A stretch of 63,521 bases of DNA, taken from Actinobacteria bacterium UBA2286 (GTDB lineage: Bacteria > Actinomycetota > Coriobacteriia > Anaerosomatales > Anaerosomataceae). Location: the NCBI GenBank assembly GCA_002345925.1, contig DDWM01000003.1, forward strand, positions 1,160 through 64,680. Direction: 5' to 3'. Below are positions 43,439-51,545 of this stretch, one piece after another; within the stretch, counting starts at the first letter, position 1, and each line of letters opens with the position of its first letter. Position numbers and translations under genes: made by a program. The notes under the pieces are model-generated. The model worked only from the letters and a program-made list of their open reading frames with translations. It searched no databases and was not told the origin of the DNA.

Positions 43439-44194
43439 TTAGTGTGCAGACGGCGCGGCAGCGGGGCTGACCTTGCCTTCATCGTCCATTGGGTAGCCGA
43501 GAGCCGCCCATCCTTCGTCACGCAGGTTCACTTCGTAGCCCTTGTCGGACTGAAGCGGGATCTCCTTGGTGTAGCTGATGGCACCCGTGGGACATACGGC
43601 GATGCACGCCTGCTGACCTCCGGGGCCGCCGTCTTTGTCCATGAACGGCGTGTCGAGGCACAAGTCGCACTTCTGCGCGTGCTTCTCCTCGAAGTTCCAG
43701 CCAGCCCGGCTCAGATCGAATTCGCAGGCGTCCACGCACTTCTGGCAACCAATGCACTTGGCAGTGTCGACCGTACGAACGCCGGTCTCCTTGTCGACAT
43801 GCATCGCCTTCGTCGGGCATGCCGAGACGCACTTCGGATCCGGGCACTGCCTGCATTGAGCGATGGACTTGTCGTCAGGGAATGACGCGAACGGGTCCTG
43901 TACAACCTGTATGCGCGAAAGCGACAGGCTCTGTACGCCATGATGAGTCAGCGAACACGTCATCATGCAGGTGTTGCAGCCCTGGCACTTCTTGGAGTCG
44001 ACCAGCAGGTACCCTTCCGATGCCGGCAGTGCAATGACCTCGTCCGGCAACAGGAAGCCCTTGAAGAGGGTTCCGCCGAGCACTACGCCAACGCCTAGCC
44101 CACCAAAACCGGTAAGGAACTGCCGCCTCGAGATAGGACCCGCCATCTCGGCAGGGACCAACTCGCTTACGGAGTTCTTGTCCTTTTCAACCAT
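43439..44194 (-). CDS. Tat-signal four-cluster ferredoxin subunit
   Basis: The 251-aa product has a twin-arginine signal (SRRQFLTGFGG, residues 22-32). It also has 16 cysteines in four groups: CQGCNTCMMTC, CRQCPDPKCVSAC, CIGCQKCVDAC, and CDLC with a later CIAVC. These ligate four [4Fe-4S] clusters, as in the electron-transfer subunits of DMSO reductase-type and AOR-linked complexes. It should link the AOR to the cytochrome b. AAAGGAAA precedes ATG 44194. A longer frame upstream lacks a ribosome site. Confidence 0.93.
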   Translation of the reverse strand: MVEKDKNSVSELVPAEMAGPISRRQFLTGFGGLGVGVVLGGTLFKGFLLPDEVIALPASEGYLLVDSKKCQGCNTCMMTCSLTHHGVQSLSLSRIQVVQDPFASFPDDKSIAQCRQCPDPKCVSACPTKAMHVDKETGVRTVDTAKCIGCQKCVDACEFDLSRAGWNFEEKHAQKCDLCLDTPFMDKDGGPGGQQACIAVCPTGAISYTKEIPLQSDKGYEVNLRDEGWAALGYPMDDEGKVSPAAAPSAH

Positions 44195-44225
44195 CGTGTT
44201 TCCTTTCGTGTTCTTGAGTGCGCTC

Positions 44226-45014
44226 TTACGCCGCAGTCTCGTCAGCGGGCGTCTCGGCTTTGGGTTCCTTGTAGCCGAGTTCGCTGAGCCATCCGGCGTG
44301 CTCGTGCTTCGCGTACTCAAGGTCCACGTATCCTGTGAACATCGAGCGGAGCACGGGCCAGCTCATGGGCAGCACGGCAGCAAAGAAGACGTGCGCGAGA
44401 AAGAACGCAAGCATCGCTATCGTCGCGATGTCATGTGCAGGAGTGACGACCGCCATCATCGCGGCAGGAACGTCGAGTGAATGCGCCAGGACCTTGAGAA
44501 GCCCGGTCACGATGATTACGACGGTAGAAGCAAGCGCGAGGATGTACGCCATCTTCTCGGACTCAAAGTACTTGCGCTCCGGCGGCATGGTGAACTTCTT
44601 GAAGCCGAGAAGCAGTCCGTAGTGACGCTTGGTGTACTCCACCGCATTCTTGGTTGGGAGATGCTCCCTGAAACGCTTCATCGCCAGAAGCGTGTTGGCT
44701 CCGTAATAGAACGTGCCAAACAGGAAGATGGCCACGGCCACGAAATGTACGTCCATCCAGCCCCGCACCGACTCGCCGCTCCCGGCGAGTGCAGGCAGGA
44801 ACCAAACTCCTAGTACGATACCGCTCACAAGCAGCACCGCCGTTCCGATTCCATGTGCCCAGTGCTCCAGGATCGCTGCCTTGTCGTGCCGAAGCACGCG
44901 CTGGCCTTCGATCGCCGGATCGCGCCGCTTAGTGAGCCCCGCTGCGAGCACACCAACGAACGGCGCCAGCCACACCAGCCATGTGGCCGAGTCGAACAGC
45001 AGCTCTCTTTGCAT
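44226..45014 (-). CDS. Cytochrome b (YdhU/FdnI-like) membrane subunit
   Basis: The 262-aa product has about five hydrophobic helices and conserved His residues: LEHWAHGIGTAVLL (first), WMDVHFVAVAIFLFGTFY (second), and HDIATIAMLAFFLAHVFFAAVLPMSW (last pair). These are expected to hold two b haems and face a quinone site. It is the membrane anchor of the AOR complex and the first gene of the operon. ATG 45014 follows AAAGGGG. Divergent regulatory region upstream. Confidence 0.85.
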   Translation of the reverse strand: MQRELLFDSATWLVWLAPFVGVLAAGLTKRRDPAIEGQRVLRHDKAAILEHWAHGIGTAVLLVSGIVLGVWFLPALAGSGESVRGWMDVHFVAVAIFLFGTFYYGANTLLAMKRFREHLPTKNAVEYTKRHYGLLLGFKKFTMPPERKYFESEKMAYILALASTVVIIVTGLLKVLAHSLDVPAAMMAVVTPAHDIATIAMLAFFLAHVFFAAVLPMSWPVLRSMFTGYVDLEYAKHEHAGWLSELGYKEPKAETPADETAA

Positions 45015-45398
45015 GCAAACACCCCTTTCCCCTGTCGGATCGCTTGACTGGTATTCCAGTCTGTATCTAGCCAAACGCTTCTGTTGGTACTAGTCAAGGG
45101 CTTACTAGTAGAAAATCATTGCACAATGCGGTGTTTCGGGTGTAGATTAGTCTTGGGGAGGGGGATATCGGCTGTACTGGTCTTGCCTCGGCTAGTTTGT
45201 GAAGCAAACCACAAGCGCTGTAAGCAACGTATCGGAGTCTGCGGCTGGCATCTTTCAACTCGTACTACAATACTTAGGAGAAAGCACGCCTCTCGGCAGA
45301 ATCACGCAAAGCACAGAAATCGACTGCAATCGGGCGGTAGGTGCGTGATACGCTGCGTCGAAGTACTCAGTACTGCATTCGATGAAAGCAGGGGAAGC
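45015..45398. other. Divergent intergenic region of the AOR operon and Fic-fold gene
   Basis: This is 384 bases. The part near the cytochrome b gene has a 14-base palindrome and a doubled TACTAGT (separate entry). The middle (45120-45260) shows no clear signal. Near 45266-45271 is a TACAAT that could be a -10 for the Fic-fold gene, though I see no good -35. AGGAG at about 45276-45280 has no suitable start codon after it. Confidence 0.5.
45047..45109 (-). promoter_or_regulatory. Candidate AOR operon control region
   Basis: ACTGG-TATT-CCAGT (45047-45060) is a perfect palindrome 33 bases before the cytochrome b start. Upstream, TACTAGT occurs twice (45088-45094 and 45103-45109), 15 bases apart, around a minus-strand TTGACT that could be a -35. 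Either could be the site of the divergent Fic-fold winged-helix protein or of another regulator. Confidence 0.4.
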
Positions 45399-46664
45399 GT
45401 GACCCCAGAGATTAACCCGAGCGACGCCATCAAGGTCTTCGAGGCTTTTGAGGCAGGACGGCTGGACCAGCTGTTCTCGGAGACCAACACGGAGTACTAC
45501 GACCACGAGGGCTTCGAGTCCCTCCGCATCGGCGTCGGCGTCCCTCGAGAAGCGGTGTGGCGTCTTATATCGGCGATCCGTCGCTCTACCGGACTACTGG
45601 TACTGGAGAGCGCGTGGGGTGACTTCCAGGTTCGGGTGACCCCAACGGCGCAGCTCATGGAATCGCTCTACGATATCGACACATGGGGTGCTCGTAGCCT
45701 TATAGGCAAGACCGCGTTGCCAGCCGATGAGGAGTGGATCGTCCTCGACAGACTGCTTGTGGATGAGGCCGTGCTGATCGCGCTTGCGAAGACTAATGCG
45801 GAGGAACCAACAAAGGCCGAGATCATCGAGACGCGCACCGAGGTGATCGCGGCAATATACGACGAGACGACGCCGCCGAGCGACGCGGGTGTCGTGGCTG
45901 CGCGCTTCTACAAGACGATGCGGGCTCTCCCAGATGCGCACTCGCAGTCGATCTCACCCGAGTACATCATGGGTGTACACCGACTTCTCCGCGACGGTGA
46001 GCCAGATGCGGGAATCCTGAGAACGACCGACAACGCCGCAGACAAGGGCAACGCTACCACGCCGTCCGCCCGCATCATGGGCGAGCTTCAAGCCATGCAC
46101 GCATACACAGAGTCCCAGGATGTCCCGTTCGTGCACCCCCTGGTGAAGAGCCTCGCCCTCGCATGGTGGATCCGACGGGTCAGACCGTTCGAGCAGTACA
46201 ACTACCTGGTGAGTAGGCTTGTCTCGATGGCATTCGCACTCCGTCACGGGTATCGCGTCTCCGGCATTATCGAATCGGGATTCCAGCTGCGGGAACAGCC
46301 TGCAGCCGACGACGACCTAACGGGGCGCTTCATCCATCAACTCAAGATAATCTCGCACTCGAAGGACCTTGCTGAAGCGGAACTCCGACTTCGGGTTGCA
46401 AGGTTCCGTTCAGCCACAGAACGCTTCTCTCACCTTGGCATCAACCATCGCCAGGCATTGATTCTGGATCGTGCGCTCCGCAAGCCCGATACGACATTCA
46501 CCATCAAGCACCACGCCCGCACTCGCGAGCTCGCCTACGAGACCGCTCGGCAGGACTTCATCCGCCTGGTAGACGCCGGGATCATGGAGCAGCAGAAGCG
46601 CGGCAAGGCATTCGAATTCCGTCTCGCTCAAGGCGCCGAGAAGCGACTCAACAAGCCGAAGTAG
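45399..46664 (+). CDS. Degenerate Fic-fold protein with C-terminal winged helix
   Basis: The 421-aa product has the Fic arrangement: an N-terminal helical region (ARFYKTMRALPDAHSQSISP, like Fic_N), the core helix FVHPLVKSLALAWWIRRVRPF, and a C-terminal winged helix (AYETARQDFIRLVDAGIMEQ). At the active site a true Fic reads HPFxxGNGRxGR. Here it is RPFEQYNYLVSR: the catalytic His is Arg and the phosphate-binding GNGR is gone. AMPylation is therefore not expected. The intact HTH and the divergent position suggest a transcription factor for the AOR operon. GTG 45399 was chosen for AGGGG close upstream and domain start; the frame is open further upstream but looks random. Confidence 0.75.
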   Translation: MTPEINPSDAIKVFEAFEAGRLDQLFSETNTEYYDHEGFESLRIGVGVPREAVWRLISAIRRSTGLLVLESAWGDFQVRVTPTAQLMESLYDIDTWGARSLIGKTALPADEEWIVLDRLLVDEAVLIALAKTNAEEPTKAEIIETRTEVIAAIYDETTPPSDAGVVAARFYKTMRALPDAHSQSISPEYIMGVHRLLRDGEPDAGILRTTDNAADKGNATTPSARIMGELQAMHAYTESQDVPFVHPLVKSLALAWWIRRVRPFEQYNYLVSRLVSMAFALRHGYRVSGIIESGFQLREQPAADDDLTGRFIHQLKIISHSKDLAEAELRLRVARFRSATERFSHLGINHRQALILDRALRKPDTTFTIKHHARTRELAYETARQDFIRLVDAGIMEQQKRGKAFEFRLAQGAEKRLNKPK

Positions 46665-46682
46665 CTGCGACGGCAGACAATC

Positions 46683-47777
46683 TCAGACTTTGGGCGGCAT
46701 CGGGGTTCCGGTGCCGCCTTTCGAGCTCCCAAGACGCGTGACGTCGACCGCAGCGATCTCCTCGGCAAGCCAGTCTATGGATGCCAGGCGCGACCACAGC
46801 ATGGCCGTGGCAAGCGGCGACGGTGACTTCTTCTGGCCGAGCGAAAGCACCTCCCAGCCCCTGAAGACAGACTGCGGCGTGACCCGACCGTCGGCTGCGA
46901 CGTTGTAGGCTAGCAGGCACGCCGCTATCTCGGTGACCGAGCGGCGGTCCTCCTCCGATGCGCGCCAGGTCTCGGGTATCCGCCCGAGCACATCGATTAC
47001 TTCAAACGCGCCGTACCAGGTGGGCGGCCACTTCACGGTCTTGAACTGCCGACCGTGCCCCATCATGTACGGCTTACGCTCCCCCCGCTGCCGCCATATG
47101 CCGAGCAACGTGTGCGCCGCTGTCGTAATCCACTCCGGGCGGTCGCTCTCGGGTAGCCAGGAGAACGCACGCAGCGCCTCGAGCGTCGCCTGAGGGCACG
47201 GTTCACTCTTGCGCCCCGGGCCTCGGAAACCCGTCGCAGGATCTTCTCGGCAGAACCACGCTGGGCCCATGTCGGTCTCGGCGAGATCGGCTGCAGCGGC
47301 GCTACGCGCTCGTTGGACCCGGGGGTCACCAGCTAGGCCGAAACGACCAGCGATGTCAGCGACCGCGTGCGTGTCGCAGAAGACGGTCCCCCACACCGGC
47401 GGCCCGGAGCGCTGCGACGCGAAGGCGAGGAATCGGCCATCGTCGTCGGTGTGCGAGAGCATCTGCTCGAGCAGGCGCGGGATGCGCTCATCATCGTCAG
47501 CTGTCACGCCAATCTCGGCGAGGAGGTCGAGCAGGTTGGTGGCGAGTTCGGGCTTGTTGTGGCCGGAAGCCTCGGCGGGCGTCTCCCACTCGGGCAGCAT
47601 GTCGAGAAGCGCCACGGTAGCCGGATGCGCGAGCACCTCAGCGTGAGCCTCCGCGAGCCGGTCGGGGTCCGGCGCGTCCGTGAGGCGCGCAAGCGTCACC
47701 CAGCGAGCCTGCGGCTCGTCCGAGGCCAGAAGCCACGGGACCGGGTCCTCTCGGCCGAGGATCGCATAGAGCGACAT
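46683..47777 (-). CDS. Alpha/alpha-toroid-like protein of unknown function
   Basis: The 364-aa product looks like a helical-toroid protein related in shape to prenyltransferase/squalene cyclase repeats. It has DDDGRFLAFASQRSGPPVWGTVFCDTHAVADIAGRFGLAGDPRVQRA and later repeats of LGIWRQRGERKPYMMGHGRQF and WPPTWYGAFEVIDVLGRIPE. I see no DxDD cyclase or zinc-binding prenyltransferase motif. Similar uncharacterised proteins with a C-D-T-H motif occur in anaerobic actinobacteria. It follows the ornithine racemase gene by 26 bases and is probably in the same operon, so a role in amino-acid metabolism or storage is possible but unknown. Confidence 0.55.
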   Translation of the reverse strand: MSLYAILGREDPVPWLLASDEPQARWVTLARLTDAPDPDRLAEAHAEVLAHPATVALLDMLPEWETPAEASGHNKPELATNLLDLLAEIGVTADDDERIPRLLEQMLSHTDDDGRFLAFASQRSGPPVWGTVFCDTHAVADIAGRFGLAGDPRVQRARSAAAADLAETDMGPAWFCREDPATGFRGPGRKSEPCPQATLEALRAFSWLPESDRPEWITTAAHTLLGIWRQRGERKPYMMGHGRQFKTVKWPPTWYGAFEVIDVLGRIPETWRASEEDRRSVTEIAACLLAYNVAADGRVTPQSVFRGWEVLSLGQKKSPSPLATAMLWSRLASIDWLAEEIAAVDVTRLGSSKGGTGTPMPPKV

Positions 47778-47803
47778 CGCAACACACCCCCTGACGTGCG
47801 CGC

Positions 47804-48865
47804 CTAGCGGTACACCTTCTCCACGTAAGGCGACGTGAACAACCTGAGTGCAGCCGAGTAGCTCGGCACGAATGCGATGGTTTCCCCAATACGCGGCGGT
47901 GGCGACATCGCATCCACGTCAAGCACAAGGTGATCGCTTGATGCGCCGAGAACCTCCACGCGCGAATCGACGGGGACGAGCCCGTCGGGGTCGACGTCCT
48001 GGCGGCCAACGGCGCAGATCGCGCGGCGTCGTATACCGCGGTTCTCGAACACCGGGAATCCGCCGAAGGCATCCTGAGCGCTCGTGCCGGTCGGCAGGCT
48101 TGGCTTAGCGAGACACTCGATGACGGGTGCCTCCATGACGATGGCATCAGTGTGCAGGCCGAGGATCCGCTCACGCGTGACCGTGCTCACGCCAAGCAAG
48201 ATGCTCTCGCCGATGCGCAAGCTGTCGACGCGGTCAGGCAGCGTGCCTTCGCCTAGCGCATCGAGCGAGCTCGACATGCCGCCGCTGATGAGCAGACGAC
48301 GACCGAGCTGGATCTCCGCAGCATGTGTAAGCGCTACCAACTCGCCGAGATTCTCGGCGTCCGGCACGATCGCGCCGTAGCATGTGAGGCTCAGTCCGAT
48401 GCCGAGGATGTTGATATTCAAGAACGCCGAAGCGCGCTCAAGAAACGCGGGTAGCTCGGCCGGCATGATGCCCTCGCGCAGGTCACCGAGGTCCACCATC
48501 ACGACAATCGAATGCTTCTTGCCGAGACGAGCCGCAGCGGCATCAAGCGCCTCGACGGTCTCGATCTCGCTCTCCAGTGAGACATCGGCGAGGTGGACTG
48601 TCTCCTCGGCAAGGGCTGGCACCGGGGAGCGCAGAAGCCACAACGGCGCCTCGATGCCGGCGGCGCGAAGGCTCGCAAGGTTCTCCAGTCGCGAGTCGGC
48701 CAACCCCGACACTCCTCCTGCAAGCATCGCGCGCGCAACCTCTGGCGAGGCGCATGTGACCTTCGTGACACCCACGACAGCGCGTCCACCAAGCGCACCG
48801 ACGACGCGGCTGGCGTTGTCGGTGATCTTGCTCAGATTGACTCGTACGGTGGCCTTCGATGTCAT
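47804..48865 (-). CDS. orr: PLP-dependent ornithine/alanine racemase family protein
   Basis: The 353-aa product is a fold-type III PLP enzyme (alanine racemase N-domain): RAVVGVTKVTCASPEVARAML contains the PLP-binding Lys35. Later come VMVDLGDLREGIM and ISGGMSSSLDALGEG, the latter typical of the ornithine racemase branch. Ornithine racemase makes D-ornithine, the substrate of the OraS/OraE aminomutase encoded at 60431-63000. Family membership is sure; the ornithine specificity follows from context and from the GGMSSS-type motif. AGGGAAG precedes ATG 48865. Confidence 0.82.
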   Translation of the reverse strand: MTSKATVRVNLSKITDNASRVVGALGGRAVVGVTKVTCASPEVARAMLAGGVSGLADSRLENLASLRAAGIEAPLWLLRSPVPALAEETVHLADVSLESEIETVEALDAAAARLGKKHSIVVMVDLGDLREGIMPAELPAFLERASAFLNINILGIGLSLTCYGAIVPDAENLGELVALTHAAEIQLGRRLLISGGMSSSLDALGEGTLPDRVDSLRIGESILLGVSTVTRERILGLHTDAIVMEAPVIECLAKPSLPTGTSAQDAFGGFPVFENRGIRRRAICAVGRQDVDPDGLVPVDSRVEVLGASSDHLVLDVDAMSPPPRIGETIAFVPSYSAALRLFTSPYVEKVYR

Positions 48866-48999
48866 CTGCTTCCCTTCAACAACTACTTATCTTCGCCCAG
48901 TGTAACCGCGCCCTGTCGGGTGTGGTATGAAGTAAGTGCGTGAGTATTCATTTCCCACCATCCCGCAATCACTACTCGCAATCTACGCGATCAAAGCTG

Positions 49000-49040
49000 C
49001 TCCGGAGTCCCGAGGGACAACGGTGTTCTTTATGCAGAAC
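49000..49040 (+). other. Three short hairpins in the leader of the second AOR gene
   Basis: CTCCGGAG (49000-49007), GTCCC-GA-GGGAC (49007-49018 with a 2-base loop) and GTTCT/AGAAC (49025-49040) follow one another just before the GAGGAAAGGTG ribosome site. This may be chance or a regulatory leader, possibly for cofactor control; I cannot match it to a known riboswitch by eye. Confidence 0.3.
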
Positions 49041-49063
49041 GCGGACGAGGAAAGGTGATGTAG

Positions 49064-50920
49064 ATGGATGGCTCCTGGCACAAATCACTGATCGTGGATC
49101 TGACCGAAGGAACCACGACCACACGAGAGGTTCCTGCCGACTGGTATGACGCGTACATCGGCGGTGAAGGCATTGGCGTCCGCATGTTCGCGGAGCTAGC
49201 AGACCTTGGCAAGCCACCTCTTGACCCTTCGCAACCTGTGATCTTCACGGTCGGACCGCTAACCGGGACTGCGGCGCCCACCTCGGGTCGCACATGCATC
49301 GTGTTCCGCTCCCCCGCTAGCGGCGCCCTTGGCCTCACCAACGTCGGTGGCCATCTCTCTCCCGCGCTGAAGAAGACCGGCTACGACATGGTCGCGTTCA
49401 CCGGGCGTGCCGAGAAGCCCGTCTACGTTGTGATCGATGACGACTCGGTTGAGATCAAAGACGCCGCCGGGCTATGGGGCAAGGGAGTCACTGCGACCGA
49501 GGCGGCCATTCGCGAGACGGTCGACAGCAAGGCTTTCCAGATCGCTTCAATCGGGCCGGCCGGCGAGAACGGCGTGGTCTTCTCGGCAATCATGACCGAC
49601 GGCGAGCGAGCGGCCGGGCGTGGAGGCGGCGGGGCGGCTATGGGGTCGAAGAACCTCAAGGCCGTTGTGGTGCGCGGGACCAAGGCGCTCCCGACGGCAG
49701 ATCCGGACACGCTCAAAGAGGTCGCAAAGCAGGCCCGCGAAGAGCTTCTTGCCGAGGAATTCGTCAAAGATGAGATGAAGCCTTTCGGCACGCCGAGCTT
49801 CTACGACTCGATCAGCGCGCTTGGCCTGCTGCCGACGAAGAACTGGCAGCGGACCACGTGGGACGAGACGATGGACAAGGTTGGGCACGCCGCGTATCAC
49901 GAGATCCTGGATGTGAAGCCATACGCGTGCTCCGGCTGCCCTGTGGCATGCGGACGCGTTACGACCGTGAAGGACGGTCCGTTCGCCGGTAGCCACGGTG
50001 GCGGACCTGAGTTCGAGACGATGGGCGCCTTCGGCTCCAAGTGCCTTGTAGATGACATCCGCGCTATCGCAAAGGCCAGCCATGTCTGCAACGACTTAGG
50101 CCTGGACACGATCTCGAGCGGCCAGATCATCGCGACTGCGATGGAATGGGCAGAGCTCGGCATTCTAACTGCCGAGCAGACCGACGGGCTCGACCTGTCG
50201 TGGGGGAACGGCGACTTGCTCCCCGTGCTCCTCGACAAGATCGCACATCGCGACGGCCTTGGTGACTTGCTGGCAGACGGCTCAAGGCGAGCCGCTGCCC
50301 GTCTCGGCGGAAACGCTGCGGACTATGCGATGGAAGTGAAGGGCGTTGAGCTCGCGTCGTGCGGTGTGCGCGCAAGCAAGGGCGAAGGCATCAGCCATGC
50401 CGTATCGCCGAGAGGCGCGGACCATCTGCGGCCGTACGCTTCGGTGGTAGACGCGTTCGCGTACCGCAGCGAGGAGCTGGGCATCGAGGGGGACATCGAC
50501 TACCTGGATGACGGCAATCAGTGGTGGGTCAAGCCGTTCATGGAGTTCTCTATGACCACGAACCTTCTCGGCACGTGCTTGTTCTCAGTCATCACGCTGG
50601 CGATCCTCCCCTCCACCTATGCGGCGCTGCTGTCGGCGGCGACCGGCGAGGATTGGAGCAAAGAGCGCCTGCTGATGGCCGCAGAGCGCGTGATCAACCT
50701 TGAGCGGCTTGTGAACGCGAAGTTCGGGCTGACCCGCGCAGACGACACGCTGCCCAAGCGAGTGACGACCGAACCCGCTCCGGATGGTCGCGGCGAGGGC
50801 CAGGTAGCGAACATCGATGTGTCGCTGGATAGCTTCTACGAGGCAATGGACTGGGACCTGGCAACAGGGCTGCCGACTTCGGAGACTGTCGAGAGGCTTG
50901 GGCTGACCGGCGTGGTGTAG
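49064..50920 (+). CDS. Second aldehyde:ferredoxin oxidoreductase, stand-alone
   Basis: The 618-aa product is AOR-type in the usual length range (about 600-620). It has WHKSLIVDLTEG and YIGGEGIGVRMF at the N-terminus, GRGGGGAAMGSKNLKAVVVRG for pterin binding, and CSGCPVACGR with a later Cys near NLLGTC for the [4Fe-4S] cluster. Unlike the 41307 gene it has no partner genes. It is divergent from the ornithine racemase gene, with 198 bases between. It probably uses soluble ferredoxin, perhaps oxidising aldehydes from amino-acid fermentation. GAGGAAAGGTG precedes ATG 49064. Confidence 0.92.
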   Translation: MDGSWHKSLIVDLTEGTTTTREVPADWYDAYIGGEGIGVRMFAELADLGKPPLDPSQPVIFTVGPLTGTAAPTSGRTCIVFRSPASGALGLTNVGGHLSPALKKTGYDMVAFTGRAEKPVYVVIDDDSVEIKDAAGLWGKGVTATEAAIRETVDSKAFQIASIGPAGENGVVFSAIMTDGERAAGRGGGGAAMGSKNLKAVVVRGTKALPTADPDTLKEVAKQAREELLAEEFVKDEMKPFGTPSFYDSISALGLLPTKNWQRTTWDETMDKVGHAAYHEILDVKPYACSGCPVACGRVTTVKDGPFAGSHGGGPEFETMGAFGSKCLVDDIRAIAKASHVCNDLGLDTISSGQIIATAMEWAELGILTAEQTDGLDLSWGNGDLLPVLLDKIAHRDGLGDLLADGSRRAAARLGGNAADYAMEVKGVELASCGVRASKGEGISHAVSPRGADHLRPYASVVDAFAYRSEELGIEGDIDYLDDGNQWWVKPFMEFSMTTNLLGTCLFSVITLAILPSTYAALLSAATGEDWSKERLLMAAERVINLERLVNAKFGLTRADDTLPKRVTTEPAPDGRGEGQVANIDVSLDSFYEAMDWDLATGLPTSETVERLGLTGVV

Positions 50921-50936
50921 GTTCTACCGTACCGAC

Positions 50937-50967
50937 AGGGGCGTCTCGCTACACGCGGGGCGCCCCT
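50937..50967 (+). terminator. Terminator of the second AOR gene
   Basis: A 12-bp stem with two G-T wobbles (50937-50948 with 50956-50967) and a 7-base loop, 17 bases after the stop. It ends before the MarR promoter. Confidence 0.65.
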
Positions 50968-50984
50968 TCGCATGTCCCGCATTG

Positions 50985-51013
50985 TTGACTTAGGTCGCAG
51001 ACGCCAATATAGT
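50985..51013 (+). promoter_or_regulatory. Leaderless promoter of the MarR gene
   Basis: TTGACT (50985-50990), a 17-base spacer and TATAGT (51008-51013) form a near-consensus promoter. Transcription would start at about 51020-51021, which is the ATG itself. There is no Shine-Dalgarno sequence before that ATG. The mRNA is therefore very likely leaderless. Confidence 0.75.
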
Positions 51014-51020
51014 TCACTCC

Positions 51021-51497
51021 ATGAATAATTCAAGCAATGAAACTGATAGCACGCGTTCCGAATCCGACATCCTCCTTGACGAGATCGGTGCCGGAGCCAT
51101 CCTTATGGCCCGAATGATGAATGGGCGCTACGGCCTGGGCTCCACTTCCACGGATCTCGCGCTGCCCCACTACCTGCTACTGCGCACCCTGCGCGACGTG
51201 GGACCTATGCGCGCCTCGGATGTCGCGGATTCATGCGGGATGAAGAACTCGGCGGTCTCGATGGCGCTTCAGACGCTTGAGGAGCGTGGACTCATCACCC
51301 GCGAGCACGACGCATCCGACCGCAGGGTAGTGCAAGTCACACTCAGCGAGACGGGGCTTGCGCGCCTCGATATGGCCGAGCAGGAGCGCCGCGAGGCCAT
51401 GCGCCGCTACACCGCTACTCTGCCCCCCGAAGACCTTCGCGTGCTCGCACGCGTCATGACTGCCCTCATTGAAACGATGGCGACCGAGAGCAGTTAG
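51021..51497 (+). CDS. MarR-family regulator of the RND pump
   Basis: The 158-aa product is a standard MarR protein: winged helix with PMRASDVADSCGMKNSAVSMALQTLEERGLITREHDASDRRVVQVTLSETG (about 60-112) between dimerisation helices. It is 48 bases upstream of the RND pump gene and probably represses both, releasing on ligand binding. The transcript appears leaderless. Confidence 0.92.
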   Translation: MNNSSNETDSTRSESDILLDEIGAGAILMARMMNGRYGLGSTSTDLALPHYLLLRTLRDVGPMRASDVADSCGMKNSAVSMALQTLEERGLITREHDASDRRVVQVTLSETGLARLDMAEQERREAMRRYTATLPPEDLRVLARVMTALIETMATESS

Positions 51498-51545
51498 CCT
51501 CTCCAACCGCTGCGATGGACTCGCACGCACACCGAAAGGAACCAC

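Noticed and set aside
45084..45398. Upstream extension of the Fic-fold protein
   Set aside because: The frame stays open but is Arg/Cys-rich with no fold, and no ribosome site precedes its start codons.
48866..49063. Molybdenum/tungsten cofactor riboswitch before the second AOR
   Set aside because: GAGGAAAGGTG resembles the end of the Moco motif, but I could not form the closing stem or the conserved core by eye. It is left as an unassigned hairpin leader.
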